Shown piece after piece: positions 25,525-32,658 of a stretch of DNA of 64,000 bases. Position 1 is the first letter of the stretch. Each line of letters opens with the position of its first letter. Both the position numbers and the translations under genes were made by a program. The notes beneath the pieces are model-generated. The model was not told the DNA's origin. It worked only from the letters and a program-made list of their open reading frames with translations, and searched no databases. The stretch comes from Fen-1231 sp035286465 (GTDB taxonomy: Bacteria; Gemmatimonadota; Gemmatimonadetes; Gemmatimonadales; Gemmatimonadaceae), in the NCBI GenBank assembly GCA_035286465.1, contig DATEDF010000055.1, forward strand, positions 1-64,000, in the 5' to 3' direction.

Positions 25525-27157
25525 GGGCGAAGGCGATCCGTCCGCCGACCAGGGTCATCAGGATCTTCGCGTCGCGGATCGTCTCCGGCGCGACGCGCGT
25601 CAGGTCGCGGTCAATCATCGTGAAATCGGCGAGCATCCCCGGCTTCAGCACGCCGCGGTCCCGCTCCGCCCAGCCCGCGTAGGCACCCCCCGCCGTGTAG
25701 GCCTCGAGCGCCTGCTCGACCGGAATCTTCTGCTCGGGCACCCAGCCGCCGGGACGCCGATCGTCGAGCGTGCGGCGCGTGACGGCGGCGTAGATCCCCT
25801 CGAGCGGCGTGGGCGGCGCCACGAACCAGTCGGAGCCGAACGCGAGCGTCGCCCGCGCGTCGAGCAGGGACTTGAAGGCGTACGTCCCTTTCGCGCGCTC
25901 GGGACCGATGACCTTGTCCACCCAGCGCCCGTCGTCAATGGCGTGGTACGGTTGCATCGAGGCGATGACGCCGAGCTGACCGAAGCGCGCCACGTCGGCG
26001 GGGGCGATGTGCTGCGCGTGCTCGATCCGGAACCGGCGCTCGCGCGCACCGGCCCCTCGCCCGCCTTCGCCCTCCCCGCGGTTCTCCCTCGCGACACGCT
26101 CGAAGATGTCGAGCTGCATCCGGATCGCGCGGTCACCGATCGCGTGCACCGCGACGTGGAGCCCGGCCTTGTCGGCGCCGGACGTCCACGCGTAGAGGGC
26201 CTCGGGCGCGTTGACGAGCAGCCCGCGGTCGGCGGGGTTGTCGGTGAAGGGTTCGAGCATCGCCGCGGTGTGCGAGCCGATCGAGCCGTCCACGAACCCC
26301 TTGAGCCCGCCGATGCGGAGCCACGCGTCGCCCGTTCCGCGCGCGCGGACCGTATCGGCAAGCCGCTGCCAGCTCGCGAGCGGCACGAAGGCGTAGATGC
26401 GCGTGCGGAGCTTCCCGGCCGCGTGGGCGCGCTGGAACACCTCGAGGTCGCGCCACGACCCCATGTGGTGCACGGCGGTGACGCCCTGCGCGGCGACGAA
26501 CGACATCGCCGCCTCGAGCGCGCGGTCCTTCAGGGCGGGGGCCGGCTCGGGGACCGCGCGCTCGACGATGCCCATCGCGTTGTCCTTGAAGATCCCGGTC
26601 GGCTCGCCCGCGGCGTCGCGCACGATCGTCCCGCCCGTGACGTCGGGGACCGCGCGCGTCACGCCGGCGGCCCGGAGCGCCGCCGAGTTGGCGAGGTGCA
26701 TGTGGCCGTCGAGACGGTTCACCCACACGGGGTGATTCGGGGTGACGGAGTCAATCCACTCCTTGCGCGGCAGCTCGCCGCCCCACCGCTCGTGGTCCCA
26801 GTCGCCGTTGGTGATCCAGGTGCCGGCAGGCACGGTCGCGGCAAAGGCCTTGAGGCGGGCGATGAACTCCTGCGGCGTCGCGGCGTCGCGCAGCTGCACG
26901 CTCGAGAGCCCGAACCCGCCGGTGAGGAAGTGAACGTGCGCGTCGGTGAAGCCCGGGACGATCATCGCTCCCTTCGCGTCAATCACGCGCGCGGCGCCCG
27001 CGGCGAGCGCCTCGATCTCCGCACGCGCGCCCACCGCCCGGATCCGGTCGCCGGAGACGGCGAGCGCGTCCGCCCACGGCCGCGCCGGGTCGCCCGTCCA
27101 GATGCGGGCGTTCAGCACGGCGAGCGTGATCACGGCAGTCTGGGCGAGGACGCGCAT
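25517..27157 (-). CDS. YtcJ-type metal-dependent amidohydrolase
   Basis: 546 residues, amidohydrolase superfamily (YtcJ-like; related to N-substituted formamide deformylase). The N-terminal segment may be a short secretion signal (ITLAVLNARIWTGD follows at once, so this is doubtful). Metal ligands: FTDAHVHF near residue 73, further His in HVAVHAIGDRA and RIEHAQHIAP, and Asp in LAFGSDWFVAPP. Substrate is unknown. An acidic Gly/Arg-rich insertion near 365-375 (GEGEGGRGAGARE) is not typical. The gene overlaps the cyclic-di-GMP gene by eight bases. Confidence 0.87.
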   Translation of the reverse strand: MRVLAQTAVITLAVLNARIWTGDPARPWADALAVSGDRIRAVGARAEIEALAAGAARVIDAKGAMIVPGFTDAHVHFLTGGFGLSSVQLRDAATPQEFIARLKAFAATVPAGTWITNGDWDHERWGGELPRKEWIDSVTPNHPVWVNRLDGHMHLANSAALRAAGVTRAVPDVTGGTIVRDAAGEPTGIFKDNAMGIVERAVPEPAPALKDRALEAAMSFVAAQGVTAVHHMGSWRDLEVFQRAHAAGKLRTRIYAFVPLASWQRLADTVRARGTGDAWLRIGGLKGFVDGSIGSHTAAMLEPFTDNPADRGLLVNAPEALYAWTSGADKAGLHVAVHAIGDRAIRMQLDIFERVARENRGEGEGGRGAGARERRFRIEHAQHIAPADVARFGQLGVIASMQPYHAIDDGRWVDKVIGPERAKGTYAFKSLLDARATLAFGSDWFVAPPTPLEGIYAAVTRRTLDDRRPGGWVPEQKIPVEQALEAYTAGGAYAGWAERDRGVLKPGMLADFTMIDRDLTRVAPETIRDAKILMTLVGGRIAFARE

Positions 27158-27241
27158 GCCCTCAATGTGCGCGCGGCCCCGACGCGCGGCGAGGGCGGCG
27201 GCGGGACCGGGCGCGGCGAGGGCGGCGCGCCCCCCGCGCCG

Positions 27242-27565
27242 CTACCCCCGGCGCTCGAGCGCGTCGCGCACGTCGAGCAGGATCTCGAAGTAGAGCTGCT
27301 CGCGCCGGAAGGCGAAGTCGAGGGAGGCGAGCTGCGCCTCATCCCCGGTGGCTTTCGCGCGGTCGAACGCCTCGCGGTACATCTCCTCGAGATTGGCGAG
27401 GATGCGATCACGGGAACGGGACATGCGGGTTCTCTCCAGGAAATCGGCCGTGAGGCGCGGCGGGTCGAAGCGCTCGGGTGCCCTCGCCTGCGAGACGGGT
27501 CGGACGACGAAAAGCCTCTTGGCGGCGTCCAGCAGGAGCCGCCGCGGATGGAACGGCCCGGTCAC
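27242..27565 (-). CDS. Small protein of unknown function
   Basis: 107 residues from GTG 27565, which overlaps the stop of the preceding gene (GTGA), or 60 residues from ATG 27424, which has GGAG at good spacing. The conserved-looking part is the C-terminal 60, an amphipathic helical stretch (ANLEEMYREAFDRAKATGDE). No motif or signal peptide is recognised. I favour the shorter form for the ribosome-binding site but cannot exclude the coupled longer one. Its neighbours are an equally small unknown gene and a ferredoxin gene. Confidence 0.5.
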   Translation of the reverse strand: MTGPFHPRRLLLDAAKRLFVVRPVSQARAPERFDPPRLTADFLERTRMSRSRDRILANLEEMYREAFDRAKATGDEAQLASLDFAFRREQLYFEILLDVRDALERRG

Positions 27566-27831
27566 CGCACGCCGCGCTGCGCGAGGAGCCGCGCAATCGC
27601 CGCGTCCTCCTGAGCAAAGGGGAGGAGCGATGCCACCACGTCCGGCTCACTCTCCCCTTCGACCGCCATCAGCGGTGGCGGATGCCCGCCACTGCCCGAC
27701 GACCGCGGCGTCCCCGCCCGGCGATCCACTTCGATGACCGCTCGCACGGGCGCTTCGCCATCGGACGTCAACCGACGGATGCGCACGACGCTGCCGTGGG
27801 CCATCGTGCGCTCGTAGAGAATGGCGGACAT
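27562..27831 (-). CDS. Small protein of unknown function
   Basis: 89 residues from ATG 27831, which follows GGCGAGG at eight bases; a TTG at 27855 would add eight residues. The N-terminal half reads as a beta-rich strand series (YERTMAHGSVVRIRRL; VRAVIEVDRR), the C-terminal half as a helix (PFAQEDAAIARLLAQR). No family is recognised. It lies between the thioredoxin-fold ferredoxin gene and another small gene, all on the minus strand. Confidence 0.5.
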   Translation of the reverse strand: MSAILYERTMAHGSVVRIRRLTSDGEAPVRAVIEVDRRAGTPRSSGSGGHPPPLMAVEGESEPDVVASLLPFAQEDAAIARLLAQRGVR

Positions 27832-27916
27832 GTCGCGGCCTCGCCCCGCAGTCAATGCGCGAACATCGTGCTTGTGCCGCCGCGGCGCAAGGCGCGCGTC
27901 ACGCGCCTGTCGCGCG

Positions 27917-28243
27917 TCACGCGCCGAGCCGATGGCAGACGGCCGCTTCGACGACGTGCCCCTCGCGCAGATGCTCCACGACGATCCGCTCCAGGAGCGC
28001 CGGCGTCACCGCCGCGTACCAGACGCCTTCCGGATACACGGCGACGATCGGTCCTCCCGCGCAGACGCCCAGGCAGGGCGTCTCGGAGCGCTTGACGCGC
28101 CCGGGCCCGAACAGGAGCCCTTCCCGCTCGAGCAGGGCGGCGAGCAGGCTGTAGAGTGCGCGCCCGCGCCGCTCCGCCGAGCAGAAGCCGCCCGTGCAGA
28201 TGAGCACGTGGCGGCGGTAGGGGTCCATCACGGGGGGCGGCAT
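27917..28243 (-). CDS. (2Fe-2S) ferredoxin of the thioredoxin-like class
   Basis: 108 residues. Cluster ligands in the order CTGGFCSAE near residue 14 and CLGVCAGGP near 55 give the spacing of thioredoxin-fold [2Fe-2S] ferredoxins (NuoE-C-terminal and Fdx-Aquifex type). It probably carries electrons in the cytoplasm; partner unknown. ATG 28243 is the furthest sensible start; ATG 28228 (MDPYRRH) would lose five residues and is equally possible since neither has a good ribosome-binding site. Longer upstream frames translate the heptamer array and are rejected. Confidence 0.8.
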   Translation of the reverse strand: MPPPVMDPYRRHVLICTGGFCSAERRGRALYSLLAALLEREGLLFGPGRVKRSETPCLGVCAGGPIVAVYPEGVWYAAVTPALLERIVVEHLREGHVVEAAVCHRLGA

Positions 28244-28345
28244 GGTGAGGGGTCTGGTGAAGGGTGAAGGGCGAATGGTGAAGGGTGAAGGGTCTGGTGA
28301 AGGGTGAAGGGTCTGGTGAAGGGTGTGTGAAGGGCGAAGGGGGGA
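28244..28345. repeat. Short tandem array with a 7-bp period (GGTGAAG)
   Basis: About ten units of GGTGAAG or close variants (GGCGAAG, GGCGAAT, GGTGAGG), interrupted by 5-bp GGTCT spacers, fill the region directly upstream of the ferredoxin start and between it and the divergent M16 gene. The 7-bp phase and the repeated GGTCT interruption show growth of a higher-order unit. Confidence 0.85.
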
Positions 28346-28384
28346 GGGAACGGATAAGATAGGGGTGGCCGGATGTGGACCACA

Positions 28385-28402
28385 CGCGCAGCGGGCTGCG
28401 CG
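28385..28402. promoter_or_regulatory. Perfect 8-bp dyad upstream of the M16 peptidase gene
   Basis: CGCGCAGC and GCTGCGCG are separated by two bases, 55 bp before the ATG. The two-base gap suits a protein-binding dyad better than an RNA hairpin. Function is inferred. Confidence 0.35.
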
Positions 28403-28456
28403 GAAATCGAGTAGGTTGGCCGGCGGCCCTTCGCGCTTCACTCCTCGCCCCAGACG

Positions 28457-31273
28457 ATGCTCCGCCCTGCCCTTCTCCTCGCCGCGCTCGCCACCAGCCT
28501 TCACGCGCAGTCACCGGACCTCGGCGCGAGCCTCCCCACCGACTCCGCGGTGATCCGCGGTCGCCTCCCCAACGGACTCCGCTACCTGATCCGCCGGAAC
28601 GGCAAGCCGGAGAAGCGGGCCGAGCTGCGGCTCGTGGTGAATGCCGGCTCGATCCTCGAGACCGACGCGCAGCGGGGCCTCGCGCACTTCGTCGAGCACA
28701 TGGCGTTCAACGGCACCGCGCGATTCCCGAAGGCAGCGATCGTGAACTATCTCGAACGCGTCGGGATGCGCTTCGGCGCCGATCTGAACGCCTACACCTC
28801 CTTCGACGAGACGGTCTACGAGCTGCAGATCCCGACCGACACGGCGCAGCTCGTCGCCACCGCGCTCGACATCCTGGAGGACTGGGCGCACGGCGTGAGC
28901 TTCGACACGGCCGAGATCCGGAAGGAGCGCGGCGTGGTCGTCGAGGAGTGGCGCACCGGACGCGACGCCTCGACGCGCGTCTCCTACCGGCAGTTTCCCG
29001 TGATGCTCAAGGGTTCGAAGTACGCCGAGCGCCTCCCCATCGGCACGAAGGAGAATCTCGAGCGCTTTCCCGATTCGCTGGCCGTCCGGTTCTACCGCGA
29101 CTGGTACCGTCCCGACCTGATGACCGTCGTCGCCGTAGGTGATTTCGACGTGACGGCGATCGAAGCGGGCATCCGCGAGCGCTTCGCGCGCATCCCCGTG
29201 CCGGCATCGCCCAGGCCGCGTGACTACGCGGCGGTGCCCGATCACGCCGAGACGCTGGTGTCCATCGAGAGCGATCGGGAGTATCCCTCGTCGGAAGTCA
29301 CGTTGCTCTGGCTCCGGCCGCGCGACAGCACGCGCACGGTGGGCGATTTCCGGCGGCGCCTCGTCTCGTCGTTCTACGACGGGATGGTGAACGCGCGCTT
29401 CGGCGAGATGGCGCAGCGCCCCGATGCGCCGTTCGCGTACGCCGGAGGCGCCCGCGGCGGCTTCGTGCGCACGAAGGATGCCTACCAGCTCTTCGCGGCC
29501 GTGAAGGAGAGCGGCTTCGAGCAGGCCGCCGAGGCGCTGCTCGCGGAGGCGGAGCGCATCGCGCGGTTCGGGTTCACACAGACCGAGCTGGACCGTTCGC
29601 GCACGAACCTGCTGCGATCGCTCGAGCAGCAGTACGCGGAGCGGGAGAAGTCGAACTCGGCCGGCTTCGCGGCGGCCTATGTCTCGAGTGCGCTCTCGGG
29701 CGCGCCGATCCTCGGCATCGAACAGCGGCAGGCGCTCACGAAGGCGCTCGCGCCCGGCATCACGCTCGCCGAGGTGAACGCGCTTGCGCGGTCCAACTTC
29801 ACCGAGGAGAATCGCGTCGTGCTCGTGGCGGCCCCGGAAAAGCCCGAGGTGAAGCTCCCCGAGGCCCGCGCGATGCTCGCGGTGTTCGACAAGGCGAGGC
29901 GCGCCACGCTCACGGCCTACGTGGATTCCACCTCGGATGCCCCGCTCGTCCCGTCCCCGCCCGCGCCGGGCCGCGTGGTGCGGGAGCGCGCCCTCCCGGA
30001 AACCGGGATCCTCGAGTGGACGCTCTCGAACGGCGCCCGGATCCTCCTCAAGCCGACGGACTTCAAGGCGGACGAAGTGCTCTTCTCCGCGCAGAGCCCC
30101 GGGGGCTCCTCGCTCGTGAACGACGCGGACCTGATCTCCGCGGAGCACGCGAGCACGGTGTTGCGGCTGGGCGGCCTGGGTCCGTTCAACGCGATCACGC
30201 TCACGAAGAAGCTCGTGGGGAAGCGCGCCTACGTGTCGGCGTTCCTCGGCGACACGCGCGAGCTCCTCTCGGGTTCCGCGTCATCGAAGGACCTCGAGAC
30301 GCTCTTCCAGCTCACGTGGCTCCGCTTCACGGCGCCGCGCGTGGACTCGAGCGCGTTCGTCGCGTACCGGAGCCAGATCCGCGCCTTCTTCGCGAACCAG
30401 CGGAACGAGCCCGAGTCGGTGTTCGGCGACACGATCACCGTCACGATGGCCCAGCACCATCCGCGGGTGAGGCTCAGCTCGCCCGAACAGCTGGACTCGG
30501 TGGACCTCCGGCGTTCACTCGCGATCTTCCGGGAACGGTTCGCCAACGCGGGCGATTTCACCTTCTTCCTCGTGGGCGCGTTCACGCCGGACTCGGTGCG
30601 CCCGCTCGTCGAACGCTACCTCGCGTCACTCCCCGCGACGGGCGACCGCGAGAAGGCGCGCGACGAAGGCATCCGGCCGCCCACGGGCGTGGTCACCCGC
30701 ACGGTGCGCAGGGGGATCGAGCCCAAGGCGTCCACGCGCCTCGTCTTCACGGGCCCCTGCGAGTACAGCTGGGAGAGCCGGGAGACACTGAGCGCGCTGG
30801 CGGGGCTGCTCGACATCCGGCTTCGCGAAGTGCTGCGCGAGGACAAGGGCGGCACCTATGGCGTGGGCGTCTCGCAGTCGTGCAACAGCATCCCGTACGC
30901 GCGCTACACCGTCGGCATCAGCTTCGGCTCGGCGCCGGATCGCGTGGACGAGCTGGTGGGCGCCGTCTTCGCCGTGATTGACAGCATCAAGGGCGGCGCG
31001 GTGAGCGACTCGAACCTGACCAAGATCAGGGAAATCCAGCTGCGCGAGCACGAAACGGCGCTCAAGCAGAACGGTGCGTGGATCGGGAACATGGCCGACG
31101 CCGACGAGGATGGCCGCGATCAGCGCGATTTCCTGCGCTTGCCGGACCTCGTGAAGCGGCTGAGCAGGGAACAGCTGCGCGACGCGGCGCGACGCTACCT
31201 CCGGACCGACAACTATGCCCGCTTCACGCTGCTGCCGGAGGAGGGCGCGAAACCCGCGCCGATCAGGCCCTGA
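28457..31273 (+). CDS. Secreted M16 family zinc metallopeptidase (two-domain, PqqL-like)
   Basis: 938 residues. Signal peptide 1-18 ends at LHAQS. The inverted zinc motif HFVEH is at 77-81, with the distal glutamate in RKERGVVVEEW. The chain has the usual duplicated M16 architecture: an active N-terminal half and an inactive, structurally similar C-terminal half from about residue 510 (LPETGILEWTLSNGARILL). Such proteins act in the periplasm as clam-shell oligopeptidases. Its last base triplet TGA overlaps the ATG of the CsaA-like gene, indicating a coupled operon. Confidence 0.92.
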   Translation: MLRPALLLAALATSLHAQSPDLGASLPTDSAVIRGRLPNGLRYLIRRNGKPEKRAELRLVVNAGSILETDAQRGLAHFVEHMAFNGTARFPKAAIVNYLERVGMRFGADLNAYTSFDETVYELQIPTDTAQLVATALDILEDWAHGVSFDTAEIRKERGVVVEEWRTGRDASTRVSYRQFPVMLKGSKYAERLPIGTKENLERFPDSLAVRFYRDWYRPDLMTVVAVGDFDVTAIEAGIRERFARIPVPASPRPRDYAAVPDHAETLVSIESDREYPSSEVTLLWLRPRDSTRTVGDFRRRLVSSFYDGMVNARFGEMAQRPDAPFAYAGGARGGFVRTKDAYQLFAAVKESGFEQAAEALLAEAERIARFGFTQTELDRSRTNLLRSLEQQYAEREKSNSAGFAAAYVSSALSGAPILGIEQRQALTKALAPGITLAEVNALARSNFTEENRVVLVAAPEKPEVKLPEARAMLAVFDKARRATLTAYVDSTSDAPLVPSPPAPGRVVRERALPETGILEWTLSNGARILLKPTDFKADEVLFSAQSPGGSSLVNDADLISAEHASTVLRLGGLGPFNAITLTKKLVGKRAYVSAFLGDTRELLSGSASSKDLETLFQLTWLRFTAPRVDSSAFVAYRSQIRAFFANQRNEPESVFGDTITVTMAQHHPRVRLSSPEQLDSVDLRRSLAIFRERFANAGDFTFFLVGAFTPDSVRPLVERYLASLPATGDREKARDEGIRPPTGVVTRTVRRGIEPKASTRLVFTGPCEYSWESRETLSALAGLLDIRLREVLREDKGGTYGVGVSQSCNSIPYARYTVGISFGSAPDRVDELVGAVFAVIDSIKGGAVSDSNLTKIREIQLREHETALKQNGAWIGNMADADEDGRDQRDFLRLPDLVKRLSREQLRDAARRYLRTDNYARFTLLPEEGAKPAPIRP

Positions 31274-31605
31274 TGCCGACCCCCGACGACTTCTTCGCCA
31301 TTGACGTTCGCGTCGGCACCATCGTGCGAGCCGACGCGTTTCCGGAGGCCCGGAAGCCCTCGCTGAAGCTCGAGATCGACTTCGGCCCGGCGCTCGGCGT
31401 TCGGCGCAGCGCCGCGCAGATCACCGTGCACTACGCGCCCGAGCGGCTCGTGGGTACGCAGGTAGTCGCCGTGACGAACATCGGCGAACGCCGCATCGCC
31501 GGCTTCACGAGCCAGGTGCTCGTCCTCGGCGCGATGCCCTCGCCGTCGGAGGTCGTGCTGCTCCGGCCCGACCACGCCGTCGAGAACGGCACGCGCATCG
31601 GCTGA
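31273..31605 (+). CDS. csaA: CsaA-like tRNA-binding domain protein
   Basis: 110 residues, all of it the OB-fold tRNA-binding domain seen in CsaA, the methionyl-tRNA synthetase C-terminus and EMAP II. Recognised segments are FFAIDVRVGTIVRAD at the N-terminus and VVAVTNIGERRIAGFTSQVL. CsaA has been described as a chaperone linked to protein export; binding of tRNA by bacterial homologues is uncertain. The ATG overlaps the M16 stop (TGATG). Confidence 0.85.
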   Translation: MPTPDDFFAIDVRVGTIVRADAFPEARKPSLKLEIDFGPALGVRRSAAQITVHYAPERLVGTQVVAVTNIGERRIAGFTSQVLVLGAMPSPSEVVLLRPDHAVENGTRIG

Positions 31606-31649
31606 ATGCGGGCGAGGAGCGCCACCGGCGGCCGCTGCGGGCCGGAGCC

Positions 31650-32138
31650 GTGAAGCACGATCGCGCCGGGCCGCCCGAGGCGCTCCGCGCCGATCTCCGC
31701 GTCGGACTGCACTGGCAGGGCGACCTGCGCTTCGACGTCGGACCGGGCGGGCTTCCGCCCCTCCGCGTTGACGGCGACTCGAAAACCGCGCCCAGTCCGC
31801 CGCAGACGCTGCTCTCGGCGCTTGCCGCGTGCGTCACCGTGGATGTCGTGCTCATCCTCACCAAGCAGCGGACGCCGCCCGTGTCGCTCGAGGTGGACGC
31901 CACCGCGGAGCGCGTGGACGGCACGCCGCGGCGCCTCACCAGAGCGCACCTCCACTACCGCATCGCCGGGCCGGGGATCGAGCGCGAGAAGGCGCTCCGG
32001 GCGATCGAACTCTCGGTCACGAAGTACTGCAGCGTGCGCGACTCGCTCGACCCCGAGATGCCGGTGACCTGGTCGCTCGAGCTCAGCGCGCAAGCTCGCG
32101 CATCACGTGCCGTAGTTCTGGAAGAAGAATCCGGGTGA
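31650..32138 (+). CDS. OsmC-family protein
   Basis: 162 residues. OsmC/Ohr fold: KTAPSPPQTLLSALAACVTVDVV around residues 46-67 supplies the first conserved cysteine, and VTKYCSVRDS near 128 the second. Members reduce organic hydroperoxides with these cysteines; the exact class is not clear here. GTG 31650 follows GGAG. The last 56 bases overlap the convergent moaB-like gene. Confidence 0.84.
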   Translation: MKHDRAGPPEALRADLRVGLHWQGDLRFDVGPGGLPPLRVDGDSKTAPSPPQTLLSALAACVTVDVVLILTKQRTPPVSLEVDATAERVDGTPRRLTRAHLHYRIAGPGIEREKALRAIELSVTKYCSVRDSLDPEMPVTWSLELSAQARASRAVVLEEESG

Positions 32139-32610
32139 GCGCGAGCTCCACCGCCGCCTTCGACCCGGGCAGCGAGACCACCAGCTTGCCGCCGGCGCCG
32201 CCGGCCAGCGCGCGCGAGAGGATCGCCGCGGCGCCGATCTGGTCCTGATAGGAGATCACGCGGAAGAGCTCACCGAAGCCGGGCAGCTCCTTGTCGAGAA
32301 GCGGTCGGACGGCTTCGACCGTACGGTCCCTGCTGCCGAGCCCGGTGCCGCCCGTGAGGAGCACGGCGTCCACGTCCTCGCGCGCGAGGAGTGCCCGGAC
32401 GTGCTCGCGCACCATCGTCTCGTCGTTGCGGAGCAGCGCGTAGGTGGTGACGCGGTGCCCCTCGCGCGTGAGCAGCTCCTGCATCAGGGTGCCCGACTCG
32501 TCCGTCGCTTCCGCGCGCGTGTCGCTGACGGTCACGATCGCGCAGCGAACGGGCGGACGCGCGTCCCCCTCCGCGCGGTGCGCGCGCGTGCCTTCGGGCA
32601 GTGTGCTCAT
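32083..32610 (-). CDS. moaB: Molybdopterin biosynthesis protein MoaB (MogA fold)
   Basis: 175 residues. MoCF-binding fold: CAIVTVSDTR at the start of the domain, LTGGTGLGSRDRTVEAV near 85-100 and VVSLPGSKAAVELA near the end. MoaB/MogA adenylylates molybdopterin before molybdenum insertion. The window also carries a molybdenum hydroxylase at its right end, a possible client, though the genes are not linked. ATG 32610 leaves a 25-residue polar lead-in. The heptamer array CTCTTCG lies 14 bp upstream. Confidence 0.9.
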   Translation of the reverse strand: MSTLPEGTRAHRAEGDARPPVRCAIVTVSDTRAEATDESGTLMQELLTREGHRVTTYALLRNDETMVREHVRALLAREDVDAVLLTGGTGLGSRDRTVEAVRPLLDKELPGFGELFRVISYQDQIGAAAILSRALAGGAGGKLVVSLPGSKAAVELALTRILLPELRHVMRELAR

Positions 32611-32623
32611 CAGACTCCCTCCA

Positions 32624-32658
32624 CTCTTCGCTCTTCGCTCTTCGCTCTTCGCTCTTCG
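32624..32658. repeat. Short tandem array with a 7-bp period (CTCTTCG x5)
   Basis: Five perfect, back-to-back CTCTTCG units lie exactly between the stop codon of the esterase-fold gene (32659-32661) and the start of moaB (32610), both on the minus strand. Since it is only 14 bp from the moaB start it must lie in that leader if the genes are cotranscribed. Confidence 0.9.

Noticed and set aside
28244..28345. CRISPR-like array
   Set aside because: Units are 7 bp with no unique spacers, and there are no cas genes.
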